A stretch of DNA of 12,938 nt from Acidobacteriaceae bacterium (GTDB taxonomy: Bacteria; Acidobacteriota; Terriglobia; Terriglobales; Acidobacteriaceae), in contig JASHTU010000630.1 of the NCBI GenBank assembly GCA_030040395.1, positions 1 through 12,938 on the forward strand. The letters are read 5' to 3'. This document shows positions 6,838 to 12,938 of this stretch, in pieces; within the stretch, counting starts at the first letter, position 1, and every line of letters starts with the position of its first letter. A program made the translations under genes and the position numbers. The notes beneath the pieces are model-generated. The model did not search any database. It saw nothing but the letters and a program-made list of their open reading frames with translations, and had not been told where the DNA came from.

Positions 6838-8972
6838 TGGCCGCCTCCCTGCAAGGTCGCGACCCCATCCGCATGAATTCCGGCGGTGCGCAGGTTGGCC
6901 TCATGGCGGAACGTGATGAGGTACGCGGTGAGCGCCCGTATCTCTTCATCCGAGAGGTTACGGCGGGGCTCGATTGTGCCCGGTTGCAAGTCTTGTGGAT
7001 TGCGTAACCACGCTTCGATCCACGCCGGGGTCAGCCAGGTCCCGGAGCTGTCCAGATTTGGGCCCACGTTGCCGCCCATCCCGCCGATGGTGTGACAGGA
7101 CTGGCACTGGTTTTTCACTTCATAAAGTTGTTTGCCGGTCGATGCCAGCGCCGACGTGAATTGCCTGGAATCGACGCTCTCCGGATCAACCCCAGGTTTC
7201 TGCATGGCCGTCGCCAGGAAGTCCGCGGCGATCTCTGCATCCTTCACCGGCATGTTGAATTGCGGCATGCGCAGATTCGACGCCGAACGAATCGGCCGCG
7301 GATTTTTCAGGAAACCTGCAATCCACTTTTCCGGTGCGCGGCTGCCTTCGTATGAGAGGTCCGGACCGATGGTAGCGCCATATCTGTTAAAGAGATGGCA
7401 AGCGTAACATTTGTAGCGCTGATAAATCCTGGCGAATGGTCCAACAGGTTCGAAAGACGATTCTCTTCTCGGCACAACCAGATGCTGCATAGCCGCGGAA
7501 GGCGCTGGCCCTGTCTGGCTCAACAACGCGGTGGTCACCGCATCCACATCCGCCTGGTTCAGGTCATACAGCGGCATGCGCGAAGCTTGATTTACCAACG
7601 CCGGATTCTGCATCTTTGACTGAATAAAGGCAACCAGGTTGTGGTCGATCCTGGCATTGCCAAAATCCAATTCCGAAGCAGTTTTGACGCCCTCGGCAGT
7701 AAGATCAGGCCCAAAGTCCCTTTGCGCGCTGGTCGCGGTCAATGTGTGGCAGTTAGCGCAGCCTTTCTCTCTGAACAAGCGCCGTCCCGCCTTCGCTTCT
7801 TCCTCTGTGGCCTCGCCGAGTGGCGGCACATTCTCGAGAAGGTGGGAATCTGCGAGCCTGTTGAGCATATACTGCGATACTTCAAAGAGCTGTTCATCGC
7901 TCCAGTCGTATCGTGGCATTGTGCTGTCGGGCAAATAACCTTGCGGATTTCGCAGCCAGGCGACCAACCATTCTTCGCGAACCTTACTGCCCACTTTGGT
8001 AAGTTCGGGAGCGGCGGTGTTTCCTCCGGTCATTTTGGACTCATCGGCGCGCCCCACTGCCAAGTAGTGGCAAGTGGTGCACATCATCTGACGGAAACGC
8101 GCTTCGCCGCGGGCTAGAAGATCCCCATTTTTACTGAACCTGGCTACCACCGAAGGATCGATCTTAGACATCTCAAGCGGCTTGGCCTTTTGCAGGCTCA
8201 GGAACGCGGACAGAGCCCTGACCTCCTGTTCCGTCAGGCGGAATCCCGGCATGCGCATCTGGCCCCAGGTCTCATAGCCATTCAGGGTGACGTTGCCCTG
8301 TTGATCGACCACGGTGCGGGGTTCGCTCAACCATTTGTATATCCATGCGCGCGAGACCTTATAGCCCACACTCGAGAGATCGGGGCCCAGCTCGGATGCA
8401 GCTGGATTATTGATCTCGTGGCAAGCCTGGCAGTTCAGGCTGCTCAGCAATTCACGGCCACGCGTGAGTTGTGGCGCCTCCTTTAGATCATCCTGATGGC
8501 AGCTGCCGCACGAGGCTTGCAGGAAACGAGCGGGAAGAATGGGACTTTCCCATGACTGTGTGGTTCCGTGTGCTTCGGCTACTTCGGTCGCCAGTCCCTG
8601 GCCGCGATGGCAGATGGTGCAGCCCCAGTCGCGAGCATTATGGTACATGGGCGGGTGCGCGCAAAAGGGCTGCGGAACGGACGCATCCGCCAGGCTCGGT
8701 TTGGTAATGCCCTGATGACAGGTGGTGCAGCGGTCAGTCACGTTCATTTCCGGCAACCACACCTGGTCCACGCTCGGACTGTAATCGGAAAGAAGCTTTT
8801 TGGTATCCGGCCGGATCTGTGCGTACTTCACGAACGAGTCCTTATAGTGTTTCCACTCCGCACGAAAGTCGTTGAAAAGTGAAATCAGCAGCACAAGCGC
8901 GCAAGCGATTGTAGATACCGCGAGGGCAAGCCGCAGCTTGTACGACAACTTGTCCATCTCTTCAACCGGCAT
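6834..8972 (-). CDS. Membrane-anchored octaheme cytochrome c
   Basis: A 712-residue multiheme cytochrome. One N-terminal membrane segment (about 15-34) leaves the rest outside the cytoplasm. Eight CXXCH sites start at residues 82, 118, 155, 181, 298, 405, 522 and 623. The first three form a compact triheme module. The last five each begin a class I cytochrome c unit with GPDL-type and W-I/L-xxW-L patterns. Methionine ligand candidates are seen as MRMPGF, STMPRY, SRMPLY and LRMPQF; the last unit reads TIEPRR instead. The ATG at 8972 is preferred over one 18 codons upstream: it has GGGGGA just before it and overlaps the stop of the previous gene by 11 bases, like the cytochrome b pair. It likely takes electrons from the Rieske/cytochrome b core, replacing the usual cytochrome c1 or f. 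Confidence 0.9.
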   Translation of the reverse strand: MPVEEMDKLSYKLRLALAVSTIACALVLLISLFNDFRAEWKHYKDSFVKYAQIRPDTKKLLSDYSPSVDQVWLPEMNVTDRCTTCHQGITKPSLADASVPQPFCAHPPMYHNARDWGCTICHRGQGLATEVAEAHGTTQSWESPILPARFLQASCGSCHQDDLKEAPQLTRGRELLSSLNCQACHEINNPAASELGPDLSSVGYKVSRAWIYKWLSEPRTVVDQQGNVTLNGYETWGQMRMPGFRLTEQEVRALSAFLSLQKAKPLEMSKIDPSVVARFSKNGDLLARGEARFRQMMCTTCHYLAVGRADESKMTGGNTAAPELTKVGSKVREEWLVAWLRNPQGYLPDSTMPRYDWSDEQLFEVSQYMLNRLADSHLLENVPPLGEATEEEAKAGRRLFREKGCANCHTLTATSAQRDFGPDLTAEGVKTASELDFGNARIDHNLVAFIQSKMQNPALVNQASRMPLYDLNQADVDAVTTALLSQTGPAPSAAMQHLVVPRRESSFEPVGPFARIYQRYKCYACHLFNRYGATIGPDLSYEGSRAPEKWIAGFLKNPRPIRSASNLRMPQFNMPVKDAEIAADFLATAMQKPGVDPESVDSRQFTSALASTGKQLYEVKNQCQSCHTIGGMGGNVGPNLDSSGTWLTPAWIEAWLRNPQDLQPGTIEPRRNLSDEEIRALTAYLITFRHEANLRTAGIHADGVATLQGGGQ

Positions 8973-9669
8973 GTGTCCCCCAGGGCCAGACCCAGGACCA
9001 ACCGGGGCCTCGGAAGAACGTCCCAACCGCCGTCAGGCAAACGGCCGTCGCAATGAACCAGGTCATGATCCACCAGGAAAGGGATCTGGCACGAAGTGCG
9101 CCCATTTGTCCCGTGGTTGCGTTTGAAAGATACGATGCGGCCAGCAGAATCGCGACCAGCACGGTGGGCGCAACAATTGCCCAGGCGTTCAAGGCCACCA
9201 GCACGACGAGCAATACAACGACTACCGAGACGATGATGCCGAATCGGCGGGGCGCATTCTCGCTCCAAAGCGGCCTTCGTTCCACGTTTACCTTGAGGTA
9301 GGGGATGGCGATGAGCGCGACAATCACGAACGTCGGGATCAGAAATCCAGCCACAAACGGGGGGAAACAGTGGAGTAATTCCTGCAGGCCCAGGAAATAC
9401 CATGGCGCCTTTGCCGGGTTGGGTGTGAGCAGAGGATTGGCTAACTGCTCAAGTGGCGCATCCCAAATCAACGAGAGCAGCACTACGGAGATGACCAGCG
9501 CCTCGAACAGTATGATTTCGCGCACCAGCAGGTGCGGATAGCTCATCACTATGCGGTCGCGTTCGTCTCTTCCCCCGGCGTTCGCACTCCGCGTAGTGGA
9601 GACAATCCCGCGAGGCTGTTCGCCGGCGTCGGAGGAGAATCCCGGTTCGCTCTTAGTTTTATCCCTCAT
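8962..9669 (-). CDS. Cytochrome b C-terminal subunit (subunit IV-like)
   Basis: 235 residues, homologous to the C-terminal part of cytochrome b or subunit IV of the b6f complex. After a soluble N-terminus of about 45 residues come a membrane segment (50-69), the quinol-site region [16 protein letters not shown] (77-92), and further membrane segments at about 105-125, 145-180 and 200-217. The place of the PEWY motif is filled by APWY (88-91), so the usual glutamate is replaced by proline. It forms the quinol-oxidising site together with the upstream b6-like subunit and the Rieske protein in the inner membrane. Its ATG lies inside the end of that gene (11-base overlap) with an AAGGA-like site, which suggests coupled translation. 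The long hydrophilic N-terminus is an extension relative to plastid subunit IV. Confidence 0.9.
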   Translation of the reverse strand: MRDKTKSEPGFSSDAGEQPRGIVSTTRSANAGGRDERDRIVMSYPHLLVREIILFEALVISVVLLSLIWDAPLEQLANPLLTPNPAKAPWYFLGLQELLHCFPPFVAGFLIPTFVIVALIAIPYLKVNVERRPLWSENAPRRFGIIVSVVVVLLVVLVALNAWAIVAPTVLVAILLAASYLSNATTGQMGALRARSLSWWIMTWFIATAVCLTAVGTFFRGPGWSWVWPWGTHAG

Positions 9670-10405
9670 CGTCCTTTGACGCCACCGTCAGGCCGCCATC
9701 TTTCTGCACACGCCAGATATGGAGAGCGATAAAAAGAAACGCCAGCAGGGGGAGAATGATCACGTGGAGTACGTAAAAGCGCAGGACTGTACTCTCGCCG
9801 ACAACGTGTCCTCCCAAAACCACGAAACGAACTTTGTTCCCAATCAGCGGCACGCTGGAAATGATGTTGGTGCCCACCGTAATCGCCCAGAATGCCAACT
9901 GATCCCAGGGGAGCAAGTAGCCTGTATAACTCAGAGCCAAGGTGAGGAGCAGCAGAACGATGCCAACCACCCAGTTAAACTCGTGGGGTGGTTTGTATCC
10001 GCCGCGATAGAACACATGAAACATGTGACAGAAGACCAGCAGAACCATCAACTGCGCAGCGACGCGGTGTAGGTTCCGCATCAGCACTCCGTTGGTCACC
10101 ACGAAGCGCAAATCCTTCATGTCGTTATAGGCTTGCGGGGTCGTGGGGTGGTAATAGAACATCAGCAGCACGCCGCTGACCACGAGGATAACGAACAGCA
10201 TTAGCGACATTGACCCCAGATAGTAAGTTGTCCGCACACGCAACGATCTATCTTTCACCTTCACCGGGAGCCAGTGCAGCAACAGGTTTCCGCGTACGGC
10301 AAGACTGCGTGCGCGGTTGGTGACGGCCGAGTTGTGCCGGAAGATGGACTTCCAGCCCCGTGTGGCTCTCAGGCTCTGGAGAGCACTATGGAACGAGGCG
10401 CCCAT
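9659..10405 (-). CDS. Cytochrome b6-like subunit (cytochrome b N-terminal)
   Basis: 248 residues with four main membrane segments (about 62-84, 114-132, 146-165, 210-230). The four heme b ligands are visible as H113 and H127 (13 residues between) and H214 and H229 (14 residues between). That 13/14 spacing is the cytochrome b6 pattern; mitochondrial-type cytochrome b has 13/13. The motif [11 protein letters not shown] (164-174) is the conserved segment after the third helix. It holds the two b hemes that carry electrons across the inner membrane during quinol oxidation. The ATG at 10405 follows GAGGA, which overlaps the Rieske stop; only seven bases separate the genes. The split cytochrome b (this gene plus the next) again matches the b6f-like arrangement. 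Confidence 0.94.
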   Translation of the reverse strand: MGASFHSALQSLRATRGWKSIFRHNSAVTNRARSLAVRGNLLLHWLPVKVKDRSLRVRTTYYLGSMSLMLFVILVVSGVLLMFYYHPTTPQAYNDMKDLRFVVTNGVLMRNLHRVAAQLMVLLVFCHMFHVFYRGGYKPPHEFNWVVGIVLLLLTLALSYTGYLLPWDQLAFWAITVGTNIISSVPLIGNKVRFVVLGGHVVGESTVLRFYVLHVIILPLLAFLFIALHIWRVQKDGGLTVASKDDEG

Positions 10406-10412
10406 AGTTTCC

Positions 10413-10913
10413 TCATATCTTCAAGACCTTGTCCGCTTCGATGGTTTGAAGCTTGTCCACTTCCAACTCACCGTCAGCCGTCAGGTTGATGGCGTAATGT
10501 GGCTGGGAGTGTGCGGCAGGACCTTGGATTTTTTTGCCGTCCGGCTCAAATTCGCTGCCGTGGCAAGGACAGACAATAATGTTTTCTTCCGGTTTCCACT
10601 GCGTGATGCAACCAAGATGCGTGCAGACGGCCGAGACCGCGTAGAATCCCGCTACAGTGCGTACGATAAATACCTGCTGATCCTGCAGGCAGGTTACTGA
10701 GTTGACCGGGTAGAGATCCGGATCGCCGGCACGAAACGTAGTTGACTGCTCGAAAAGCACCTTTGGGGACAAAAACCGATAGGTCAATGTCGCGCTACCC
10801 ACCCCGGCGACTGTCAGCGCCCCCAACGTTATTTCGTTCAGGAAATCTCTTCGGGACACGTCCCGCAGTGAGTCTCCGTTTGCCGGTGCCGGATCTGTCT
10901 TCTCGTCACTCAT
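10413..10913 (-). CDS. Rieske [2Fe-2S] protein
   Basis: 166 residues. An N-terminal SRRDFLN sequence (20-26) followed by a hydrophobic segment (about 28-47) looks like a Tat signal/anchor, normal for Rieske proteins, which are exported folded. The cluster site is complete: CTHLGC at 97-102 and CPCHGS at 115-120, giving ligands C97, H99, C115 and H118 and the disulfide pair C102/C117. It accepts one electron from quinol at the cytochrome b site and passes it to the cytochrome c subunit outside the inner membrane. The ATG overlaps the stop of the upstream Fe-S gene as ATGA. All features look functional, unlike the gene before it. Confidence 0.94.
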   Translation of the reverse strand: MSDEKTDPAPANGDSLRDVSRRDFLNEITLGALTVAGVGSATLTYRFLSPKVLFEQSTTFRAGDPDLYPVNSVTCLQDQQVFIVRTVAGFYAVSAVCTHLGCITQWKPEENIIVCPCHGSEFEPDGKKIQGPAAHSQPHYAINLTADGELEVDKLQTIEADKVLKI

Positions 10914-11596
10914 GAATTGAGAACGATCTCCTCATCGCGTTGCAAGCTGAAATGCTGTTCGAATACTTCGAAGGCTTTCATTGAGATAGTGTTCAAAGGA
11001 CGGCATTCTGCGCATGTTCCGCAGCGAATGCAAATGGTTTCGTCCATGACCATTACGGAGCCCTCAACGTAATCCAGTTCGTCCGGTAACACGTTCTGGA
11101 GGCCCAGACTGCACAGCTCCCTATCCTTGCTTAGTGTTTCCCTTTGTTCGCCGGTGAAAGTGATGTATTTCATCGGCAGCAAAGACAGGCAATTTATCGG
11201 GCGGACATCGATACGGCCGCCACACAGGATGCACTCAGACCCATTCACCTCGACGCAATTAGAGATCGTATTTATCCCAGACCGCAGGGAGCGGCTGGCT
11301 TTGCGACGCGCCCTCCGACTCGGCCAGTTCTTGCCGCCTGTGGGGGCAAAGCGGCGCTTGGTGGGGATTTTATACAAGCCCGCTTTTCGTTGACCGTGAC
11401 AGGCGTCGCAACTCATTGTGACGAGGGACACGTATTGCCGGGCTATCTGCGTTTGCTGGAAATGCACTTGATGGTCGCCAATGGGGAGGTTCAGCGGGAG
11501 TCGGATCACGAGGCGCTGGTCCAGCACGCGCCGGGGAAGGCGAAGGAATTTCAATAGGTGGGCGCGGATTTGCGACCTTTTCGTCCATTCCGACAC
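10910..11596 (-). pseudogene. 5'-truncated, degraded dicluster Fe-S protein (C-terminal part)
   Basis: The frame is open from a GTG at 11596, but recognisable sequence starts only near 11390. It resembles the C-terminal ferredoxin-like part of GltD-type FAD-dependent oxidoreductases found in similar operons: RSLRSGINTI, then SECILCGGRIDVRPINCL, then ETICIRCGTCAECRPLNTI. From family knowledge I expect Cys where the first motif has two Ser and where the second has two Arg. In the third, the last cysteine is shifted one place (CxxCxxCxxC before RP instead of CxxCxxCxxxCP). The FAD/NAD part is absent. The first 70 or so residues (including a CDACH sequence at about 11400) match nothing I know and may be read-through of junk. 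It overlaps the Rieske start by ATGA. Probably a broken remnant; a divergent functional protein is possible. Confidence 0.65.
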
Positions 11597-11843
11597 GCCA
11601 GGTGCCGTTTTTAGGGGCCGGAGGCATGGGCTGGAAGCATTGGGATCGACCGGTTATCTATGGCGAACCCCCTCAAAACATGCCAAGAACAGCGATCCCC
11701 GAAACTGACGAATTTTAGATAAGTCGTGTGGAATGAAAGGCTTGTTGCTTGTCACGCCGATTGAAGTCGTGCCGCGAATTGTTCTGCGATTCCGAACTCT
11801 GGATCGTTGCGGCGAATTGGTAAGCGTACAGCCTGCGTTTCGA
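11394..11843. other. Unassigned rearranged stretch upstream of the operon
   Basis: About 450 bases between the truncated Fe-S gene and the IS4 remnant. Short open frames on both strands have no recognisable product. The 11640-11843 part may be the non-coding 3' tail of the IS4-type element, since it directly follows that transposase's stop codon, but no terminal repeat could be matched because the other end is missing. No promoter for the cytochrome operon could be identified. Confidence 0.4.
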
Positions 11844-12103
11844 TTACCCACAACTCAGTTGAACTCCGATCATGATGCCAAGTTCGATATCCGTCAGTCG
11901 TGACAAGCCTCTCCAGATGACGGTATTGCCGGGTGGCCGCCCCGGTCTTCCAGGAGGACCGGCTGGAATCTTTTGCAGGACTCCGATTGGCTTTGTATCT
12001 TCATGCCGGTACGAAAGTTCGGTGATGTCGTGCAGGATCAGGGCCAGTGATTTGCCGGTCCCCGCGAATCGCTCTCGCGTGGCCCCGAAGTGCCCCGCAA
12101 GGA
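11844..12103 (-). pseudogene. IS4-family transposase remnant, N-truncated and internally deleted
   Basis: In one - strand frame two pieces of an IS4-family transposase are fused. The first is AGHFGATRERF and LILHDITELSYRHED, which in the family surrounds the first catalytic aspartate. The second is RPPGNTVIWRGLSRLTDIEL, the conserved extreme C-terminus, ending at a stop at 11844-11846. Family members are normally over 400 residues, so some 300 residues between the pieces, including the other catalytic residues, are gone. The 5' side is cut by the IS630 fragment at 12103/12104. It cannot be active. The remnant marks an older round of rearrangement at the upstream end of the cytochrome operon. 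Confidence 0.75.
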
Positions 12104-12331
12104 TGAACATGGTGGAGCGCTTCTTCCGCGACCTAACCGAAAATCGCCTGCGCCGAGGAGTCTTCCGCAGCGTCAAGGAGTTGATTACAGCGATCTTCGA
12201 CTACATCGACCATCACAACGAAAACCCCAAGCCCTTCATCTGGACCGCCAAGGCTGCCGACATTCTGGAGAGGGTCAAAGCGCGCCCGCGCTGCCCTTCA
12301 TAATTGCCAATCTGCATGACGCACCACACTA
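12104..12331 (+). mobile_element. Truncated second IS630 copy (right end only)
   Basis: 228 bases matching 4361-4587 of the complete element with four substitutions and one inserted base (about 98% identity), same orientation. It holds the transposase C-terminus from the catalytic-glutamate segment NMVERFF onward. The extra A in GTCAAAGCG shifts the frame, so the tail reads KARPRCPS. The right terminus CACACTA is intact and borders GH5 sequence directly. Its left edge abuts the IS4 remnant. This is a dead copy for coding, but its right end could still be recognised by transposase made from the first copy. Confidence 0.9.
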
Positions 12332-12333
12332 TA
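12330..12333 (+). repeat. Right target-site copy (TATA)
   Basis: Pairs with TATA at 3424-3427 at the other edge of the insert. The reconstructed uninterrupted site reads ATCTATTATAACTTT, which encodes IYYNF in the GH5 frame. Confidence 0.75.
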
Positions 12334-12797
12334 ACTTTCACTTCTACGATCCTCATGAGTTTACGCATCAGGGTGCAAGCTGGGGCGCGCCCTGGTGGAG
12401 TTACACCCATTCCATTCCTTATCCGCCCACGGAAAGCTCGATGACCGAGCTGCTGCAGCAGGTCCCGGACCCGGTCAACCGCTTTGATCTCGAAAACTAT
12501 TGGCTGAATCATTGGGACGGTCACCACATCCGCCTGCTCATCGATGAAGCCGCGGCGTGGGCGCGCCGCTACGGCGTGCCGCTCACCTGCAATGAGTTCG
12601 GCGTCTATCGCGACTTTTCCGACCCGGTTTCGCGCCTTAACTGGATTCGCGACGTCCGCACTGCCTTCGAGGCCGACGGCATCGGCTGGGCCATGTGGGA
12701 TTATCGCGGCGGCTTCGGCGTCGTCCACAAGCAGGACGGCCAGCCCGCCCGGGTCGATGACGCCGTTTTGAAAGCTCTGGGGTTAAAAGGACGGTAG
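12334..12797 (+). pseudogene. GH5 glycoside hydrolase, C-terminal part
   Basis: The second part of the GH5 gene begun at 2752. Joined to it, the sequence reads NVIYYNFHFYDPHEF and continues FTHQGASW, a typical GH5 strand-6 region. It then reaches TCNEFGVYRD, where the expected nucleophile is E313 of the reconstructed 379-residue protein, and WAMWDYRGGFGVV before the stop at 12795-12797. It has no start codon or ribosome binding site of its own; an open frame through the IS630 fragment runs into it only by chance. The coding sequence itself shows no stop or frameshift, so the disruption appears recent enough that little decay has followed. Confidence 0.9.
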
Positions 12798-12938
12798 ACG
12801 GCGCTTCCGCTGCATTATGGCGGTCTTCCGGAAAAATGGACCCGCGGGCAGCGGATTACACTCCCTTTTCGAAACTCGCTCCGGCGATCGCCTATGGCGC
12901 TTCTCCTTCTGCTGTATACCGAAGCCGGGAACTCAAGG
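12798..12938. other. Right edge, nothing recognised
   Basis: 141 bases after the GH5 stop. An ATG at 12893 opens a short hydrophobic frame (MALLLLLYT) running off the window, but it is too short to judge. Confidence 0.35.

Larger units (their letters stand above)
3428..12333. mobile_element. Composite-transposon-like insert: IS630, cytochrome bc operon, truncated IS630
   Basis: An 8,906-bp segment separating the two halves of the GH5 gene. Its left end is the left end of an apparently complete IS630-family element; its right end is the right end of a second, 5'-truncated copy in the same orientation. Deleting it leaves 676 + 464 = 1,140 bases of GH5 coding sequence, exactly 380 codons, across one TATA. 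The cargo is a - strand respiratory operon plus a scrambled region with an IS4-family remnant. Movement as a unit by IS630 transposase acting on the two outer ends is one reading. Recombination of a cargo-bearing molecule with an IS630 already resident in the GH5 gene is another. A metagenome assembly chimera must also be kept in mind. Confidence 0.8.

Noticed and set aside
8972..9026. Upstream ATG at 9026 as the start of the octaheme cytochrome
   Set aside because: It would add 18 Gly/Pro-rich residues deep inside the previous gene; the ATG at 8972 has a GGGGGA site and an 11-base overlap like the neighbouring gene pair.
11872..12303. A 143-codon + strand frame ending in transposase sequence
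   Set aside because: Its N-terminal part is antisense to the IS4 remnant; only the IS630 C-terminus is real, so no functional product is supported.
12090..12797. A 235-codon + strand open frame running through the IS630 fragment into GH5
   Set aside because: Its first part is the transposase fragment in a wrong frame; only the section from 12334 on is GH5. It is not a real fused gene.

Overview
The window looks like a chromosomal segment of a soil-type Acidobacteriota bacterium. The main clue is the last gene of the cytochrome operon: its Ig-like repeats of the SGDSNYAPSTT type, followed by an internal hydrophobic stretch ending in a small Gly/Cys-rich segment, are a style very common in that phylum. 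The G-rich tandem repeat between genes and the GC-rich host genes fit too. The phylum call is an inference from sequence style, not from a search.

Layout. The left flank (1-2751) holds host genes on the + strand: thiL (thiamine-monophosphate kinase), a gene-free stretch, an M23 metallopeptidase, and a short spacer with a CCCTGTT-type tandem repeat. A secreted GH5 glycoside hydrolase gene starts at 2752 but is cut at 3427. Its remainder resumes at 12334 and ends at 12797. Removing 3428-12333 joins the halves at a single TATA and restores an uninterrupted 379-codon frame with both catalytic glutamates.

The 8.9-kb insert begins with an apparently intact IS630-family element (about 3428-4587, + strand). 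It ends with a 228-bp fragment of the right end of a second IS630 copy in the same orientation (12104-12331, four substitutions and one indel relative to the first). Between them, on the - strand, is a cytochrome bc/b6f-like respiratory operon read from about 11390 down to 4876: a 5'-truncated Fe-S protein, Rieske protein, cytochrome b6-like subunit, subunit-IV-like cytochrome b C-terminal subunit, an octaheme cytochrome c, and a monoheme lipoprotein with Ig-like repeats. All five genes after the truncated one are full-length open frames, overlapping or separated by a few bases. The upstream end of the operon is rearranged. The Fe-S gene has lost its N-terminal part and several cysteine ligands, and next to it lies an internally deleted IS4-family transposase remnant abutting the IS630 fragment.

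How it fits together. The cytochrome genes would form a membrane quinol:cytochrome c oxidoreductase with a large multiheme electron acceptor on the outer face of the inner membrane. Here the module sits in a composite-transposon-like arrangement bounded by IS630 ends, and it inactivates a GH5 gene. Its native promoter is probably lost. Whether it moved as a unit by transposition, or entered by recombination with an IS630 already in the GH5 gene, cannot be settled from sequence alone.
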